A stretch of DNA of 64,000 nucleotides from the NCBI GenBank assembly GCA_963532425.1, contig CAUSKK010000001.1, positions 62,001-126,000 of the forward strand, in the 5' to 3' direction. This DNA is from CAUSKK01 sp963532425 (lineage in GTDB: Bacteria > Pseudomonadota > Gammaproteobacteria > Cardiobacteriales > Cardiobacteriaceae). This document shows positions 20,008-29,154 of the stretch, piece after piece. The notes under the pieces were generated by a model. The model saw only the letters and a list, made by a program, of their open reading frames with translations, did not search any database and was not told the origin of the DNA. The position numbers and the translations under genes were made by a program. Each line of letters opens with the position of its first letter. Position 1 is the stretch's first letter.

Positions 20008-21117
20008 ATGCAGAAACTCGGCCTTATCGGCTGGCGCGGCATGGTCGGTTCGGTGCTCATGGAACGCCTGGCCGCCGAAAATGACCTGGAACGCGTCCAC
20101 AGCACCTATTTCACCACCTCCCAGGCCGGCCAGCCGGCCCCGGCCGGCGCCAGCGAAGCGCTCCTGCAGGACGCCCACAATCTCGACGCCCTGCGCGCCA
20201 TGGACATCATCATCAGCTGCCAGGGCGGCGACTACACCAAGGCCGTGCACGGGCCCCTGCGCGCCAGCGGCTGGAAGGGCTACTGGATTGACGCCGCCTC
20301 CACCCTGCGCATGGCCCCGGAGGCCACCATTATTCTGGACCCGGTGAACCGGGCCGTCATCGACCAGGCGCTGAATCAGGGCAAGAAGGACTTCATCGGC
20401 GGCAACTGCACCGTCTCCCTGATGCTGATGGCCCTGGGCGGTCTCTTCGAGGCCAATCTGGTGCAGTGGGCCACGAGCATGACCTACCAGGCCGCCAGCG
20501 GTGCCGGCGCCAAAAATATGCGCGAACTGCTGCAGGGCATGGGCTATCTCCACGCCGCCGTGGCCGACGATTTGGCCAATCCGGCCAGCGCCATTCTCGC
20601 CATCGACCGCAAGGTCAGCGCCGCCCTGCGGTCGCCGAACTACCCCCGGGAGCATTTCGGTGTGCCGCTGGCGGGCAGTCTCATTCCCTGGATTGATGCG
20701 GATTTGGGCAACGGCCAGTCCAAGGAAGAATGGAAGGGCCCGGCCGAAACCAACAAAATCCTCGGCCGCGCCGGCGACCACACCATTCCCATCGATGGGC
20801 TCTGCGTCCGCGTCGGTTCCATGCGCTGCCACAGCCAGGCCCTGACCCTGAAGCTGACCAAGGCCGTGCCCCTGGCCGAGGTGGAAGCGCTGCTGGCCCA
20901 GCATAACCCGTGGGTGCAGGTGGTGCCGAACACCAAGGCCGCCAGCGTCGAAGCGCTTAGTCCCACCGCCGTGAGCGGCACCCTGACCGTGCCCGTCGGC
21001 CGGCTGCGGACGCTGAGCATGGGGCCGGACTATCTCAGCGCCTTTACCGTCGGCGACCAGCTGCTGTGGGGAGCCGCCGAGCCGCTGCGCCGCATGCTGC
21101 GGATTCTGGTGGACTAG
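20008..21117 (+). CDS. asd: Aspartate-semialdehyde dehydrogenase
   Basis: NADPH-dependent enzyme of the lysine/threonine/methionine branch. The N-terminal [18 protein letters not shown] nucleotide site, the active-site Cys in [17 protein letters not shown] and the length of 369 match gammaproteobacterial Asd (367). GAGGAGGG lies just before the ATG. Two palindromes inside the gene are read in frame as SEALL and VEALS. Confidence 0.96.
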   Translation: MQKLGLIGWRGMVGSVLMERLAAENDLERVHSTYFTTSQAGQPAPAGASEALLQDAHNLDALRAMDIIISCQGGDYTKAVHGPLRASGWKGYWIDAASTLRMAPEATIILDPVNRAVIDQALNQGKKDFIGGNCTVSLMLMALGGLFEANLVQWATSMTYQAASGAGAKNMRELLQGMGYLHAAVADDLANPASAILAIDRKVSAALRSPNYPREHFGVPLAGSLIPWIDADLGNGQSKEEWKGPAETNKILGRAGDHTIPIDGLCVRVGSMRCHSQALTLKLTKAVPLAEVEALLAQHNPWVQVVPNTKAASVEALSPTAVSGTLTVPVGRLRTLSMGPDYLSAFTVGDQLLWGAAEPLRRMLRILVD

Positions 21118-21125
21118 ACGGCAGG

Positions 21126-21158
21126 AGCCCGCGTCGCTTCGGCGACCGGGCTTTTTTT
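21126..21158 (+). terminator. asd terminator abutting the next start codon
   Basis: Stem AGCCCG..GTCGC/GCGAC..CGGGCT with a TTCG loop and one bulge, then seven T. The ATG of the PAP2 gene begins at the base after the T-run, leaving no room for a ribosome site. Confidence 0.85.
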
Positions 21159-21878
21159 ATGTTGAGTTTTATCCTTACCGCCGCCCTGCTGCTGCTCTGT
21201 CCGCTGCTGCTGCAGCTCGGTTTCCACTGGCAGGACACGCCGCCGCCGTCGGTCTGGCTCTACCGGCTGACCGAAAGCGCTTCGGCCCCCCAGGCCCTGC
21301 TGACCCTGGCCCTGCTCACCCTGGTGCTCTGGCTCTGGACGCCGCCGGCCCAACGGCGCCGGCTGCTGCTGCTGGTGCTGCTTTCCTTTGGCAGTACCCA
21401 GCTGCTGAAAAACGGTCTGAAATGGGTGCTGGCCGAGCCCCGGCCCTTCGTGGTGGCGATGTATCAGAACGATGCGACCGCCATCAAAGCTTTCTACGCC
21501 CAGAGCCGCAGCCAGCGCCAGGAGCTCGTGCGGCGCCACTATGAAAACCAGCCGCTGCCGGATTTTCTGATAAAACACCGCAGCCGGGAGGTGGGCTATA
21601 GCTTCCCCTCAGGCCACAGCATTTTCGCGGCCGCCGAAGCGCTGCTGTTTGTCATGGTCATCGGCTACGGCACGGTGGGCCGGGCCCTGGCCAGTGGCAC
21701 GGTGCTGCTCTGGGCGCTGGCGCTGATGTACAGCCGGGTGGCCCTGGGCATGCACTATCCGCGTGATTTAGCCCTTTCCGTGCTGCTGGCCACGGTGATT
21801 CACCTCGGTCTGCGCCGCCACTGGCTGCGGTCGAACAGCCCCAGCGCGGAAACGGTGGGCCGGCCGCTGGAAATGTAA
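21159..21878 (+). CDS. pgpB: PAP2-family membrane phosphatase (PgpB-like)
   Basis: Lipid phosphatase acting on phosphatidylglycerophosphate and/or undecaprenyl pyrophosphate. The three PAP2 motifs are KWVLAEPRP, SFPSGHS and SRVALGMHYPRD, with six hydrophobic helices. I chose MLSFILTAALL (21159) as start, although it follows directly on the asd terminator; a reading frame from 21066 inside asd also exists but gives a non-membrane leader. The 239-residue product ends ETVGRPLEM. Its last 36 codons are duplicated downstream. Confidence 0.85.
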   Translation: MLSFILTAALLLLCPLLLQLGFHWQDTPPPSVWLYRLTESASAPQALLTLALLTLVLWLWTPPAQRRRLLLLVLLSFGSTQLLKNGLKWVLAEPRPFVVAMYQNDATAIKAFYAQSRSQRQELVRRHYENQPLPDFLIKHRSREVGYSFPSGHSIFAAAEALLFVMVIGYGTVGRALASGTVLLWALALMYSRVALGMHYPRDLALSVLLATVIHLGLRRHWLRSNSPSAETVGRPLEM

Positions 21879-22028
21879 TCCAGCAAAGGCCAGACGTTCG
21901 GGCTGGTGCTGGCCGCTGGGCCCTTTCCGTACTGCTGGCCACGGTGATTCACCTCGGTCTACGCCGCCATTGGCTGCGGTCGAACAGCCCCAGCGCCGAA
22001 ACGGTGGGCCGACCGCTGGAAATGTGGC
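21771..22028 (+). repeat. Duplicated 3' end of the PAP2 gene (149-bp offset)
   Basis: The 108 bp 21771-21878 recur at 21920-22027. Over 36 codons the copies differ at five third positions (GTG/GTA, CTG/CTA, CAC/CAT, GCG/GCC, CGG/CGA), all synonymous. The outer copy has TGG where the gene has its TAA stop and could continue for 13 more codons (RNHGAADHDGQI, then stop). This suggests the outer copy may be the older terminus. The 41-bp spacer is unique. Confidence 0.92.
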
Positions 22029-22203
22029 GAAATCACGGGGCCGCTGACCACGATGGCCAAATTTAAGAAAACCAAATACCACCCGCCGAACCATTGGAAA
22101 TTTAATGGGACAGGCCCCAAAGCTGGTTTATACTGCCGCCCTGTTTCAACAGGAAACAGAAAGCCCTTTTAGGTCTAACCATTTAATTAAGATAGGACAA
22201 ATT

Positions 22204-22581
22204 ATGAAAAAATTAATTTTGGCAATGTTCGCCCTGGCTAGCGCCGCCTCTTTCGCCGCTGACCTGCCCGCCACCTGCGCCGACTACTTCAAAACCGCCG
22301 AAGAAACCTTCAAAAAAGACGGCAACGACGTTGATGCGGCCATGAAAGTGATTAAAGACCAAATCGCCGCCGTTCCCGCCGACCAACAGGAAGCCTTCTG
22401 CAAAGACGCCAACGAAACGCTGAAAAATCCTCCCAAAGAAGATAAAGAAGCCGTAGACGAAGCCGAAGACGCCAAAGCCGATGCCAAGGAAGAGGCCGAA
22501 GAAGCCAAAGCCGAAGCCGCCGAGGCCAAAGCTGAAGCTGCTGAAGCCAAGGCCGAAGCCAAAGAAGAAGCTAAAAAATAA
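22204..22581 (+). CDS. Small exported DUF5339-like protein with KAE tail
   Basis: A 125-residue precursor. The signal peptide MKKLILAMFALASAASFA is followed by a two-cysteine helical domain (DLPATCADYFKTAEETF ... AFCKDANETL), probably one disulfide, as in DUF5339 proteins of Haemophilus and Acinetobacter. The last 45 residues are a highly repetitive Ala/Glu/Lys helix with EAAEAKAE units. Function is unknown. The start was set at the signal peptide; an in-frame ATG at 22105 has no leader sense. Confidence 0.75.
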   Translation: MKKLILAMFALASAASFAADLPATCADYFKTAEETFKKDGNDVDAAMKVIKDQIAAVPADQQEAFCKDANETLKNPPKEDKEAVDEAEDAKADAKEEAEEAKAEAAEAKAEAAEAKAEAKEEAKK

Positions 22582-22606
22582 GCGGGTTCCTCCCCCTTTA
22601 AAAGCC

Positions 22607-22636
22607 AAGCGCTTCCTCCGGGAAGCGCTTTTTTTA
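22607..22636 (+). terminator. Terminator made of two inverted palindromes
   Basis: A perfect 10-bp stem AAGCGCTTCC/GGAAGCGCTT with loop TCCG, followed by seven T. Both arms are copies of the iterated palindrome. Confidence 0.92.
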
Positions 22637-22643
22637 TGGCCGC

Positions 22644-22931
22644 TCAGTGCCAGCCGCCGTCCTCCCGCCGTTTAATCTTCCAGTAGAAATAGAAGCCATA
22701 GCCCCAGAGCACCAGCACCATCACCCAGGGGATAGGGCGATACTCCCACGGGCGGTTCCAGATGAGGATGGTCATCAGCAGCGCCGACGCCAGGCAGTAA
22801 TAGCGCAGGTTGCGGCGCAGAAAGGCATAGATGCGGGCATTCCAACTGCCCGCCGGCGCCTTTTCCATATAAACCCCCCAGGTTTCCACCAGCACGTCCA
22901 TGAGGATTTGCAGAAAACTAAAACCTCTCAT
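22644..22931 (-). CDS. Small two-helix membrane protein
   Basis: A 95-residue protein with an amphipathic N-terminus (MRGFSFLQILMDVLVETWG), two membrane helices (about 45-60 and 66-84) and a basic, charged tail. Its ATG overlaps the yigZ stop (ATGA), so the two are co-translated. Not recognised. Confidence 0.6.
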   Translation of the reverse strand: MRGFSFLQILMDVLVETWGVYMEKAPAGSWNARIYAFLRRNLRYYCLASALLMTILIWNRPWEYRPIPWVMVLVLWGYGFYFYWKIKRREDGGWH

Positions 22932-23509
22932 GGCTCCACCTCCATTTGAATCTGATGGGCTTCCAGCAGGCCGCGCAGTTCGGCGAAGCGCTCCCGGTCT
23001 ACGGCCACCCGCAGCCGGCACTGCCAATCCACCTCCTGTTCAAGAATCTGGGCCCCGGCCCGCTGGCAATAGTTAAAGAGCGTGCTCATCTGGCCATAGT
23101 CGGCCACGGCGCGGAAAACCGTCTGGGGGATAAGCGCTTCCAGCTCGGCCGTCTGCAGGGCGGCCCGGGTGCTCTCCTTGTAGGCCCTAATCAGGCCGCC
23201 GACGCCGAGCAGCGTCCCGCCGAAATAGCGCACCACCACCGCCAGCGAGTCGCTGACCTCGAAGGACAGGAGCTGCTGGTAGATGGGCAGGCCGGCCGTG
23301 CCCGAGGGTTCGCCGTCGTCGCTGCTGCGGTATTCGCTCTCGCCGAGCCGGTAGGCATAGCACCAGTGGCGGGCCTTGGGGTGTTCCCGCTTGACCTGGG
23401 CCAGCAATGCTTCGGCCTCGGCGGCGGTGGCGATGGGGAAAAGATAGGCGATGAATTTGCTGTTTTTGACGCTGATTTCAGCGGAACAGGGCGTTTTGAT
23501 TCGGTTCAT
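22928..23509 (-). CDS. yigZ: YigZ/IMPACT family protein
   Basis: Member of the UPF0029/Impact family, associated with translation regulation but with no settled reaction. The signature SSDDGEPSGTAGLPIYQQL and VVVRYFGGTLLGVGGLIRAY are intact, and a ferredoxin-like C-terminal domain follows. I chose MNRIKTPCSAEIS (23509, 193 residues); the frame also opens 36 bases upstream, but that would push into the promoter region shared with prlC. Confidence 0.88.
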   Translation of the reverse strand: MNRIKTPCSAEISVKNSKFIAYLFPIATAAEAEALLAQVKREHPKARHWCYAYRLGESEYRSSDDGEPSGTAGLPIYQQLLSFEVSDSLAVVVRYFGGTLLGVGGLIRAYKESTRAALQTAELEALIPQTVFRAVADYGQMSTLFNYCQRAGAQILEQEVDWQCRLRVAVDRERFAELRGLLEAHQIQMEVEP

Positions 23510-23562
23510 GGGGCCAATATAAGCGCTAAAATAGCCCGCTTCCACCTGCCCAAGGAGCCCCC

Positions 23563-25572
23563 ATGACCAATCCCCTCTACCAGCCGGCCGCCGTGCCCGC
23601 CTTCGACCAAATCCAGCCGGAACACGCCAGCGCCATCGCCACCATCATCCAGGAAAACCGCCAGCAGCTGCAGGAACTGCTCAAACAGGAGCGCTTCAGC
23701 TGGGACAATCTGGTGATGCCGCTGGAACGCATGGAAAACCGACTGAGCAAGGCCCTGTCGCCGGTGAGCCATCTCCATGCCGTGCGCAGCACCGACGAAT
23801 GGCGCGCCGCCTACGACAAAATCCTGCCGGAGCTCTCGGCCTACAGCAGCGACCTGGCCCAGAACCGCGCCCTCTACGAGGCCTTCCTCCAGCTGAAAAA
23901 CGGCCCCGACTACGCCGGCTACAGCCCCAGCCAGAAAAAATACGTGGAAGACAATCTGCTGAGCTTCGAGCTCGGCGGCGTCAATCTGCCCGCCTGTGAG
24001 AAGGAGCAGTACAAGGCCAATAATCTGAAGCTGGCCGAGCTGAGCACGAAATTTTCCAATCAGGTGCTGGACGCCACCCACGCCTGGACGCTGCACCTGG
24101 CCGACGACAAACGGCTGACGGGCCTGCCCGAATCGGCCCGGGGTCTGCTCGCCGCCAACGCCAAGGAGAAGGGAAAGGACGGTTTCCTTATCACCCTGGA
24201 CGCGCCCAGCGTCATTCCTATCCTGAACTACTGTGAGGACCGCGACCTGCGCCGGGAGGTGCACCGGGCCTATGGTGCCCGCGCCTCGGAGCTCAGCGAC
24301 GGCGGTAAGTGGGACAATCGACCGCTGATTAAAGAAATCATGGCCCTGCGCCACAAACAGGCGGAAATCCTCGGCCTGGCCGACTACGCCACCAAGCAGG
24401 TGGCCCAGCGCATGACGAAAACGCCGGTGGTGGTCTTTGATTTCCTTGAGGATTTGGTGGGCAAGAGCAAGGCCCGGGGCGAACAGGAAATGGCGGCCCT
24501 GCGCGAATTTGCCCGGGACAGGCTGAATCTGCCGACCCTGGAGGCCTGGGACGTGGCCTTCGCCAGCGAACGGCTGCGCCAGGAGAAATACGAGCTTTCC
24601 CAGGAGGAACTGCGCCCCTATTTCCCCATCAGCCGGGTGCTGGACGGCCTGTTCCAGCTCTGCCAAAAGCTGTTTGAGGTGGAATTCCGCCGCAACGAAG
24701 CGCTTCCCGTCTGGCATAAGGATGTCATCGCCTACGACCTGCTCCAGGCCGGCGAGCTCCAGGCCCAGTTCTATTTTGATTTGTACGCCCGGCCGCAGAA
24801 ACGCGGCGGGGCCTGGATGGACAGCGCCGTGTCCCGCTTCCGCGACGGCGACAGCCTGCAACGGCCGGTGGCCTATCTGGTCTGCAATTTCACCCCGGCC
24901 GTCGGCGACAGGGAGGCCCACCTCAACCACGACGAGATTCTGACCCTGCTCCACGAGTTCGGCCACGGCCTCCACCACATGCTGACCCGCATCGACCTCT
25001 ACAGCCAGTCCGGCATCAACGGCGTGGAGTGGGACGCGGTGGAACAGCCGAGCCAGTTCATGGAGAACTTCGGCTACGAAAAAGAGGTGCTGGCCGGCTT
25101 CAGCGGCGGCCAGCTGCCCGAAGCGCTCTACCAGAAATTGCTGGCGGCGAAGAATTTCCATTCGGCCCTGGCCATGCTGCGCCAGCTGGAATTTGCCCTC
25201 TACGATTTCACCTATCACAGCGGCGCCAACCACAGCCGCGACCCCATGGAACTGCTCAACGACATTCGCCGCCAGGTGGCCGTGGTGCCGAGCAGCCCGG
25301 ACAACCGTTTCCCTATGCAGTTCTCCCACATCTTCGCCGGCGGCTATGCGGCGGGCTACTACAGCTACAAATGGGCCGAGGTGCTGTCGGCGGACAGTTT
25401 CAGCGCCTTTGAGGAGGAGGGCATTTTCAACCCGGCCACCGGGAAGCGCTTCCGCGATGAGATTCTGGCCCGGGGTTCCAGCCGGCCGGCGATGGAGAGC
25501 TTTGTGGCCTTTCGCGGCCGCAAGCCGGACCCGGCGGCTCTGCTAAGACACAGTGGATTAAGCGATGCATAA
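23563..25572 (+). CDS. prlC: Oligopeptidase A
   Basis: Cytosolic M3-family zinc metallopeptidase that degrades oligopeptides and cleaved signal peptides. Zinc motif LLHEFGHGLHH (HExxH-type with the expected downstream glutamate region) is near residue 465; 669 residues compare with 680 in E. coli. AAGGAG precedes the ATG. The final codons RGRKPDPAALLRHSGLSDA are repeated three more times downstream. Confidence 0.95.
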   Translation: MTNPLYQPAAVPAFDQIQPEHASAIATIIQENRQQLQELLKQERFSWDNLVMPLERMENRLSKALSPVSHLHAVRSTDEWRAAYDKILPELSAYSSDLAQNRALYEAFLQLKNGPDYAGYSPSQKKYVEDNLLSFELGGVNLPACEKEQYKANNLKLAELSTKFSNQVLDATHAWTLHLADDKRLTGLPESARGLLAANAKEKGKDGFLITLDAPSVIPILNYCEDRDLRREVHRAYGARASELSDGGKWDNRPLIKEIMALRHKQAEILGLADYATKQVAQRMTKTPVVVFDFLEDLVGKSKARGEQEMAALREFARDRLNLPTLEAWDVAFASERLRQEKYELSQEELRPYFPISRVLDGLFQLCQKLFEVEFRRNEALPVWHKDVIAYDLLQAGELQAQFYFDLYARPQKRGGAWMDSAVSRFRDGDSLQRPVAYLVCNFTPAVGDREAHLNHDEILTLLHEFGHGLHHMLTRIDLYSQSGINGVEWDAVEQPSQFMENFGYEKEVLAGFSGGQLPEALYQKLLAAKNFHSALAMLRQLEFALYDFTYHSGANHSRDPMELLNDIRRQVAVVPSSPDNRFPMQFSHIFAGGYAAGYYSYKWAEVLSADSFSAFEEEGIFNPATGKRFRDEILARGSSRPAMESFVAFRGRKPDPAALLRHSGLSDA

Positions 25573-25890
25573 AGAAATAGCTTTGCCGCGCCCTGGGTTG
25601 GGTCGCGGCCGCAAGCCGGACCCGGCGGCTCTGCTAAGACACAGCGGTTTGAGCGATGAATAAAACCGTCTCTTTGCCGCGCCCTGAGTCGGGTCGCGGC
25701 CGCAAGCCAGACCCGGCGGCTCTGCTAAGACACAGCGGTTTGAGTGATGCATAAAGAAATAGCTATGCCGCGCCCTGGGTCGGGTCGCGGCCGCAAGCCA
25801 GACCCCGCCGCCCTCTTACGCCACAGTGGGTTGAGCGATGCATAAAGAAATAGCTATGCCGCGCCCTGGGTCGGGTCGCGGCCTGAGCCG
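25513..25890 (+). repeat. prlC 3'-end tandem array, 91-bp period, four copies
   Basis: Units begin at 25513 (inside prlC), 25604, 25695 and 25786; a fifth partial unit starts at 25877. Each full unit encodes RGRKPDPAALLRHSGLSDA (copy 2 ends DE) plus a stop, although the 91-bp period puts each in a new frame. Copy 4 differs from the gene at nine codons, including CGC/AGA and TTA/CTA, with no residue change. The roughly 30-bp spacer, containing a GCCGCG/CGCGGC hairpin, is nearly identical in all units. Confidence 0.95.
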
Positions 25891-25917
25891 ATTCCGCCCC
25901 GGACTCCAGAGCCAACC

Positions 25918-26445
25918 ATGAAAATTATTCTGGCCCACGGCCGCGCCCTGAACCGGGACAGCAAGGACATGGCCTATCTGGCCCGGGCGGCTCGGGCCCG
26001 GGGGCTGACGGTGGAACGGGTAAACGACCCGGACAGCCAGGACTACCAGCTGCGCGAAGCGCGGCTGCGCACCCTGGTGGCGGCCGAGCCGGAGCCGGTG
26101 CTGCTCGGCGGTTTCAGCATGGGCGCCCACAATGCCGCCCGCGTCGCCGCCGCCCTGCCGGAACGGGTGCGGGCCCTGTTCCTCATTGCCCCGCCCTTCT
26201 ACCACCCGCGCTACAGCGCCACGCCGCTGCCCCGGCCGCCCCAGCCCCTCACCCTGGTGCACGGCTGGCAGGACGAGGTCATTCCCTGGGAAGAGTCCCT
26301 GCGCTACGTCCGGGAGCAGGCCGACCCGGCCCGGGTGCAGCTGCTGCTGGTACCGGCGCCCCATTTTTTCGGCAGCCGGGAGGCCCTGGCCCTGCTGCTC
26401 GGCCATTTTGAGAGCTTTCTCGCCACCCAGGCCCTAACGGAGTAA
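25918..26445 (+). CDS. Small alpha/beta hydrolase
   Basis: A 175-residue predicted serine hydrolase: ILAHGRA at the first strand (oxyanion region), nucleophile elbow GGFSMGAH, acid in HGWQDEVIP, and base histidine in VPAPHFFGSR. It is compact and lid-less, like RBBP9 or dienelactone-hydrolase-type proteins. There is no signal peptide. It ends 2 bp before tehB, so they are probably co-transcribed. Substrate unknown. Confidence 0.75.
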   Translation: MKIILAHGRALNRDSKDMAYLARAARARGLTVERVNDPDSQDYQLREARLRTLVAAEPEPVLLGGFSMGAHNAARVAAALPERVRALFLIAPPFYHPRYSATPLPRPPQPLTLVHGWQDEVIPWEESLRYVREQADPARVQLLLVPAPHFFGSREALALLLGHFESFLATQALTE

Positions 26446-26447
26446 CT

Positions 26448-27308
26448 ATGGAAGATTTGAAACTGTACCGCCTCAATCCTATCTGGGACCAAGCCAGCGT
26501 GCCGCCGCCGCTGCTGCGCCGCCACAATACCCAGGCCGGCACCTGGGGCCGGCTGCAGGTGCTGCGCGGCCGGCTGAAATTCTACGAGCTCGACGAAATC
26601 GATGAGGTGCTGGACGAGGTGATTTTGACCCCGGCCAGCGAGCCCTGGACCATCTATCCGCAGATGTGGCACCGCATCGAGCTGCTCGACGATGACACCC
26701 AATTCCAGCTCGGCTTCTACTGCACGCCGGCCGACTATTTCCAGAAGAAGTACCAGATGAGCAAGACCCACTCGGCCATCGTCGCAGCGGCGGAGCGGCT
26801 CAAGCCCGGGGCAGCGCTGGATTTGGGCTGTGGCAACGGCCGTAACGCCGTCTATCTGGCCCAGCGCGGCTTTGATGTGCTGGCCGTGGATTACAACCCC
26901 CAGGCCGTGGCCCAGCTCGGCCAGATTGCCGTCAATGAGGGGCTGGAACGGCTGCAAACCACCGTCTACGACATCAACCAGGCCGCCCTGGCCGGTGATT
27001 TTGACTTCATCTTCAGCACCGTAACCTTCATGTTTCTGGAGCCCGAGCGCGTGCCGGCCATCATCGCCGACATGCAGGCCCACACCCGCGCCGGCGGCCA
27101 TAATCTGATTGTCAGTGCCATGGACACGGCCGCCCACCCCTGCCACATGCCCTTCACCTTCACCTTCAAGGAGGGCGAGCTGAAGCGCTACTACGCCGGC
27201 TGGGAGCTGCTGGAGTACAACGAGGACATCGGCTCCATGCACGCCACCGACCGCAACGGCAACCCTATCCAACTGCAATTCGCCACCCTGCTGGCCCGCA
27301 AGCCCTAA
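26448..27308 (+). CDS. tehB: Tellurite resistance methyltransferase TehB
   Basis: SAM-dependent methyltransferase. The N-terminal DUF1971-like domain (residues about 10-95) and the C-terminal methyltransferase domain (ALDLGCGNGRNAVYLAQRG) give 286 residues, the same as the two-domain TehB of Haemophilus influenzae. It acts on oxidised chalcogens in known members. TehA is not adjacent. Confidence 0.9.
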   Translation: MEDLKLYRLNPIWDQASVPPPLLRRHNTQAGTWGRLQVLRGRLKFYELDEIDEVLDEVILTPASEPWTIYPQMWHRIELLDDDTQFQLGFYCTPADYFQKKYQMSKTHSAIVAAAERLKPGAALDLGCGNGRNAVYLAQRGFDVLAVDYNPQAVAQLGQIAVNEGLERLQTTVYDINQAALAGDFDFIFSTVTFMFLEPERVPAIIADMQAHTRAGGHNLIVSAMDTAAHPCHMPFTFTFKEGELKRYYAGWELLEYNEDIGSMHATDRNGNPIQLQFATLLARKP

Positions 27309-27326
27309 GCTCGGCCTTGGCACCAG

Positions 27327-27351
27327 GCGCCCCCCGGGGCGCTTTTTTTTT
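27327..27351 (+). terminator. tehB terminator
   Basis: Stem GCGCCCC/GGGGCGC with a CC loop, followed by nine T. Confidence 0.9.
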
Positions 27352-27532
27352 GGGCCGGGGGAAGCGCTTCGGCCCGGTCGCCGCAAAGAAATGAAGCGCT
27401 TCCTTCTGGGGGGTAAAGCCGAAGCGCTTTGCTATTGGTGGGCGGTCGGGAACGAAGCGCTTCGTTAAATTTAAGGCTCTATCCGAACGAAGCGCTTCCT
27501 TTATTTAGAGAAGCGAAGCGCTTCGCTGGCCG
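27352..27532. repeat. Small palindrome island D
   Basis: The 180 bp between two convergent terminators holds six GAAGCGCTTC-type palindromes and nothing else visible. Confidence 0.85.
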
Positions 27533-27554
27533 TAAAAAAACCGCCCGGGGGCGG
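27533..27554 (-). terminator. hemE terminator
   Basis: Minus-strand stem CCGCCC/GGGCGG with a 2-nt loop and seven T. Confidence 0.88.
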
Positions 27555-27568
27555 CTTTCGGCGCTGGC

Positions 27569-28591
27569 CTAGTTTTTATAGGCGGGGCTGTGGCGCCAGA
27601 CGGCCTCCAGCAGCGCCTGCACGTTGTCCGGCTTGGCGTCCGGGGTGATGCCGTGGCCGAGGTTGAAAATATGACGGTGGCCGTGGCCATAGTCGGCCAG
27701 CACCCGCTGCACCTCCCGTTCCACCGTGGCCGGGTGGGTGGTGAGCAGGGCCGGGTCCAGATTGCCCTGCAGGGTGAGCCGGTCGCCGGTCAGTTGGCGG
27801 GCCGTGGCCAGAGAAGTCGTCCAGTCCAGACCAAGGCCGGCGGCCCCACTGCTGGCCTGGGCCGTCAGCCACTGGCCGCCGCCCTTGGTGAAGAGGATGG
27901 CCGGCACGTCCAGCGTCTGGATAATCTGCCGCATCGGCGCCAGCGACCAAATCTCATAGGCCCAGTGCGGCAGCAGTCCGCCCCAGGTGTCAAAAATCAT
28001 GACGCAATCGACGCCGGCGGCCACCTGCTGGCGCAGATAGTGGCTCACGGCGGCGGTCAATTGCTCCAGCAGCCGCTGCAGGGCCTCGGGATTTTCGTAG
28101 GCCAGAGCCTTCACCGTGGCGAAATCCTTGCTGCCGCGCCCCTCCACCATGTAGCAGGCCAGCGTCCAGGGGCTGCCGGCAAAGCCAATCAGCGGCACCG
28201 ACAGGTTCGGTTTAATCAGGCGCACGGCCTCATAGACATAGTCCAGGGGGAGCGCTTCGGCCGGGGGCAGCGCTTCGATGGCGGCCCGGCTGCGCAACGG
28301 CCGTTCAAATTGCGGGCCCTCGCCGGGGCTGAAGTGCAGGCCCAGGCCCATGGCGTTGGGAATGGTAAGGATGTCGGAAAAGAGAATGGCGGCGTCCAGG
28401 GCAAAGCGGCGCAGCGGTTGCAGGGTTACTTCGCAGGCCAGTTCCGGCGTGGTGCAGAGGGTGAGAAAGTCTCCGGCCTGGGCGCGGCTGGCGCGGTATT
28501 CGGGCAGATAGCGGCCGGCCTGGCGCATCAGCCACACCGGTGTTCGGTCCACCGGCTGGCCGGTCAAAGCGCGTAAAAATCGGTCTTGCAT
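27569..28591 (-). CDS. hemE: Uroporphyrinogen decarboxylase
   Basis: Decarboxylates uroporphyrinogen III to coproporphyrinogen III in heme synthesis. The N-terminal signature [16 protein letters not shown] and the second [16 protein letters not shown] are exact; 340 residues compare with about 354 in E. coli. Two palindromes are read in frame as EALP. It is monocistronic and divergent from the universal stress gene. Confidence 0.96.
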   Translation of the reverse strand: MQDRFLRALTGQPVDRTPVWLMRQAGRYLPEYRASRAQAGDFLTLCTTPELACEVTLQPLRRFALDAAILFSDILTIPNAMGLGLHFSPGEGPQFERPLRSRAAIEALPPAEALPLDYVYEAVRLIKPNLSVPLIGFAGSPWTLACYMVEGRGSKDFATVKALAYENPEALQRLLEQLTAAVSHYLRQQVAAGVDCVMIFDTWGGLLPHWAYEIWSLAPMRQIIQTLDVPAILFTKGGGQWLTAQASSGAAGLGLDWTTSLATARQLTGDRLTLQGNLDPALLTTHPATVEREVQRVLADYGHGHRHIFNLGHGITPDAKPDNVQALLEAVWRHSPAYKN

Positions 28592-28688
28592 GGGCGATTT
28601 CCTTGAAAAATTTCCGTTGATTCCACTTTAAAGTTTAAGTTTGCTATATTTTTCCACATTGATTTTTCAGCAAATTAAGGAGTGCATT

Positions 28689-29132
28689 ATGGCCTATAAG
28701 AATGTATTGCTCGTTACGGATTTACGCGAGGACAGCGGGGTGGTCGTGGAACGGGTGCGCGATATTATCGGCGACCGGGAGGTGCATCTGAGCGTGCTCC
28801 ACGTGGTGGAGGAGATGGTGCTCACCGCCGGCTATGAAATCATTCCCGTGCTGCCGGTGGTCAATGAGGCGGAAAGCATCGCCGTGGCGCGCAGTAATAT
28901 GAAGGCTCTGCTGAAACGCTACGGTCTGGAGGCCGATAAGCTGCACGTCGAAACCGCCCTGTCCACCCGGCGCGGCATTCTTGATTATGTGGAGACCCAC
29001 AAACCGGATTTAATCGTCATCGGACGCCATACCCGCACCGGCCTGGCGTCGTTACTTTGGGCAACGGCCGATGATATACTGCCCAGCGTCAATTGCGACG
29101 TACTGGTCGTTAAACTGGGTAATCCCGTTTAA
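28689..29132 (+). CDS. Universal stress protein (UspA family)
   Basis: A 147-residue single-domain Usp protein with strand MAYKNVLLVTDL and the C-terminal nucleotide-loop region DLIVIGRHTRTGLASLLWATADDIL followed by CDVLVV. The canonical G-x2-G-x9-G(S/T) loop is altered (GRHTRTG), so ATP binding is uncertain. AAGGAG precedes the ATG. Upstream AT-rich DNA (28600-28680) is a likely promoter region but shows no confident -35/-10 pair. Confidence 0.85.
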   Translation: MAYKNVLLVTDLREDSGVVVERVRDIIGDREVHLSVLHVVEEMVLTAGYEIIPVLPVVNEAESIAVARSNMKALLKRYGLEADKLHVETALSTRRGILDYVETHKPDLIVIGRHTRTGLASLLWATADDILPSVNCDVLVVKLGNPV

Positions 29133-29154
29133 TCAACTAAGGAAAAAAATATTT

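Noticed and set aside
23506..25329. Long open frame antisense to prlC (607 codons), and similar ones antisense to lysS/aroK (56570-58597) and rnr (58727-60766)
   Set aside because: High GC at third positions leaves few stops on the opposite strand. The predicted products are Gln/Gly/Ala-rich without domains, while the sense genes are complete and conserved.
25513..25890. CRISPR-like or intergenic repeat array after prlC
   Set aside because: The units have a constant 91-bp period but contain the coding end and stop of prlC, so this is a terminus duplication and not spacer-repeat structure.
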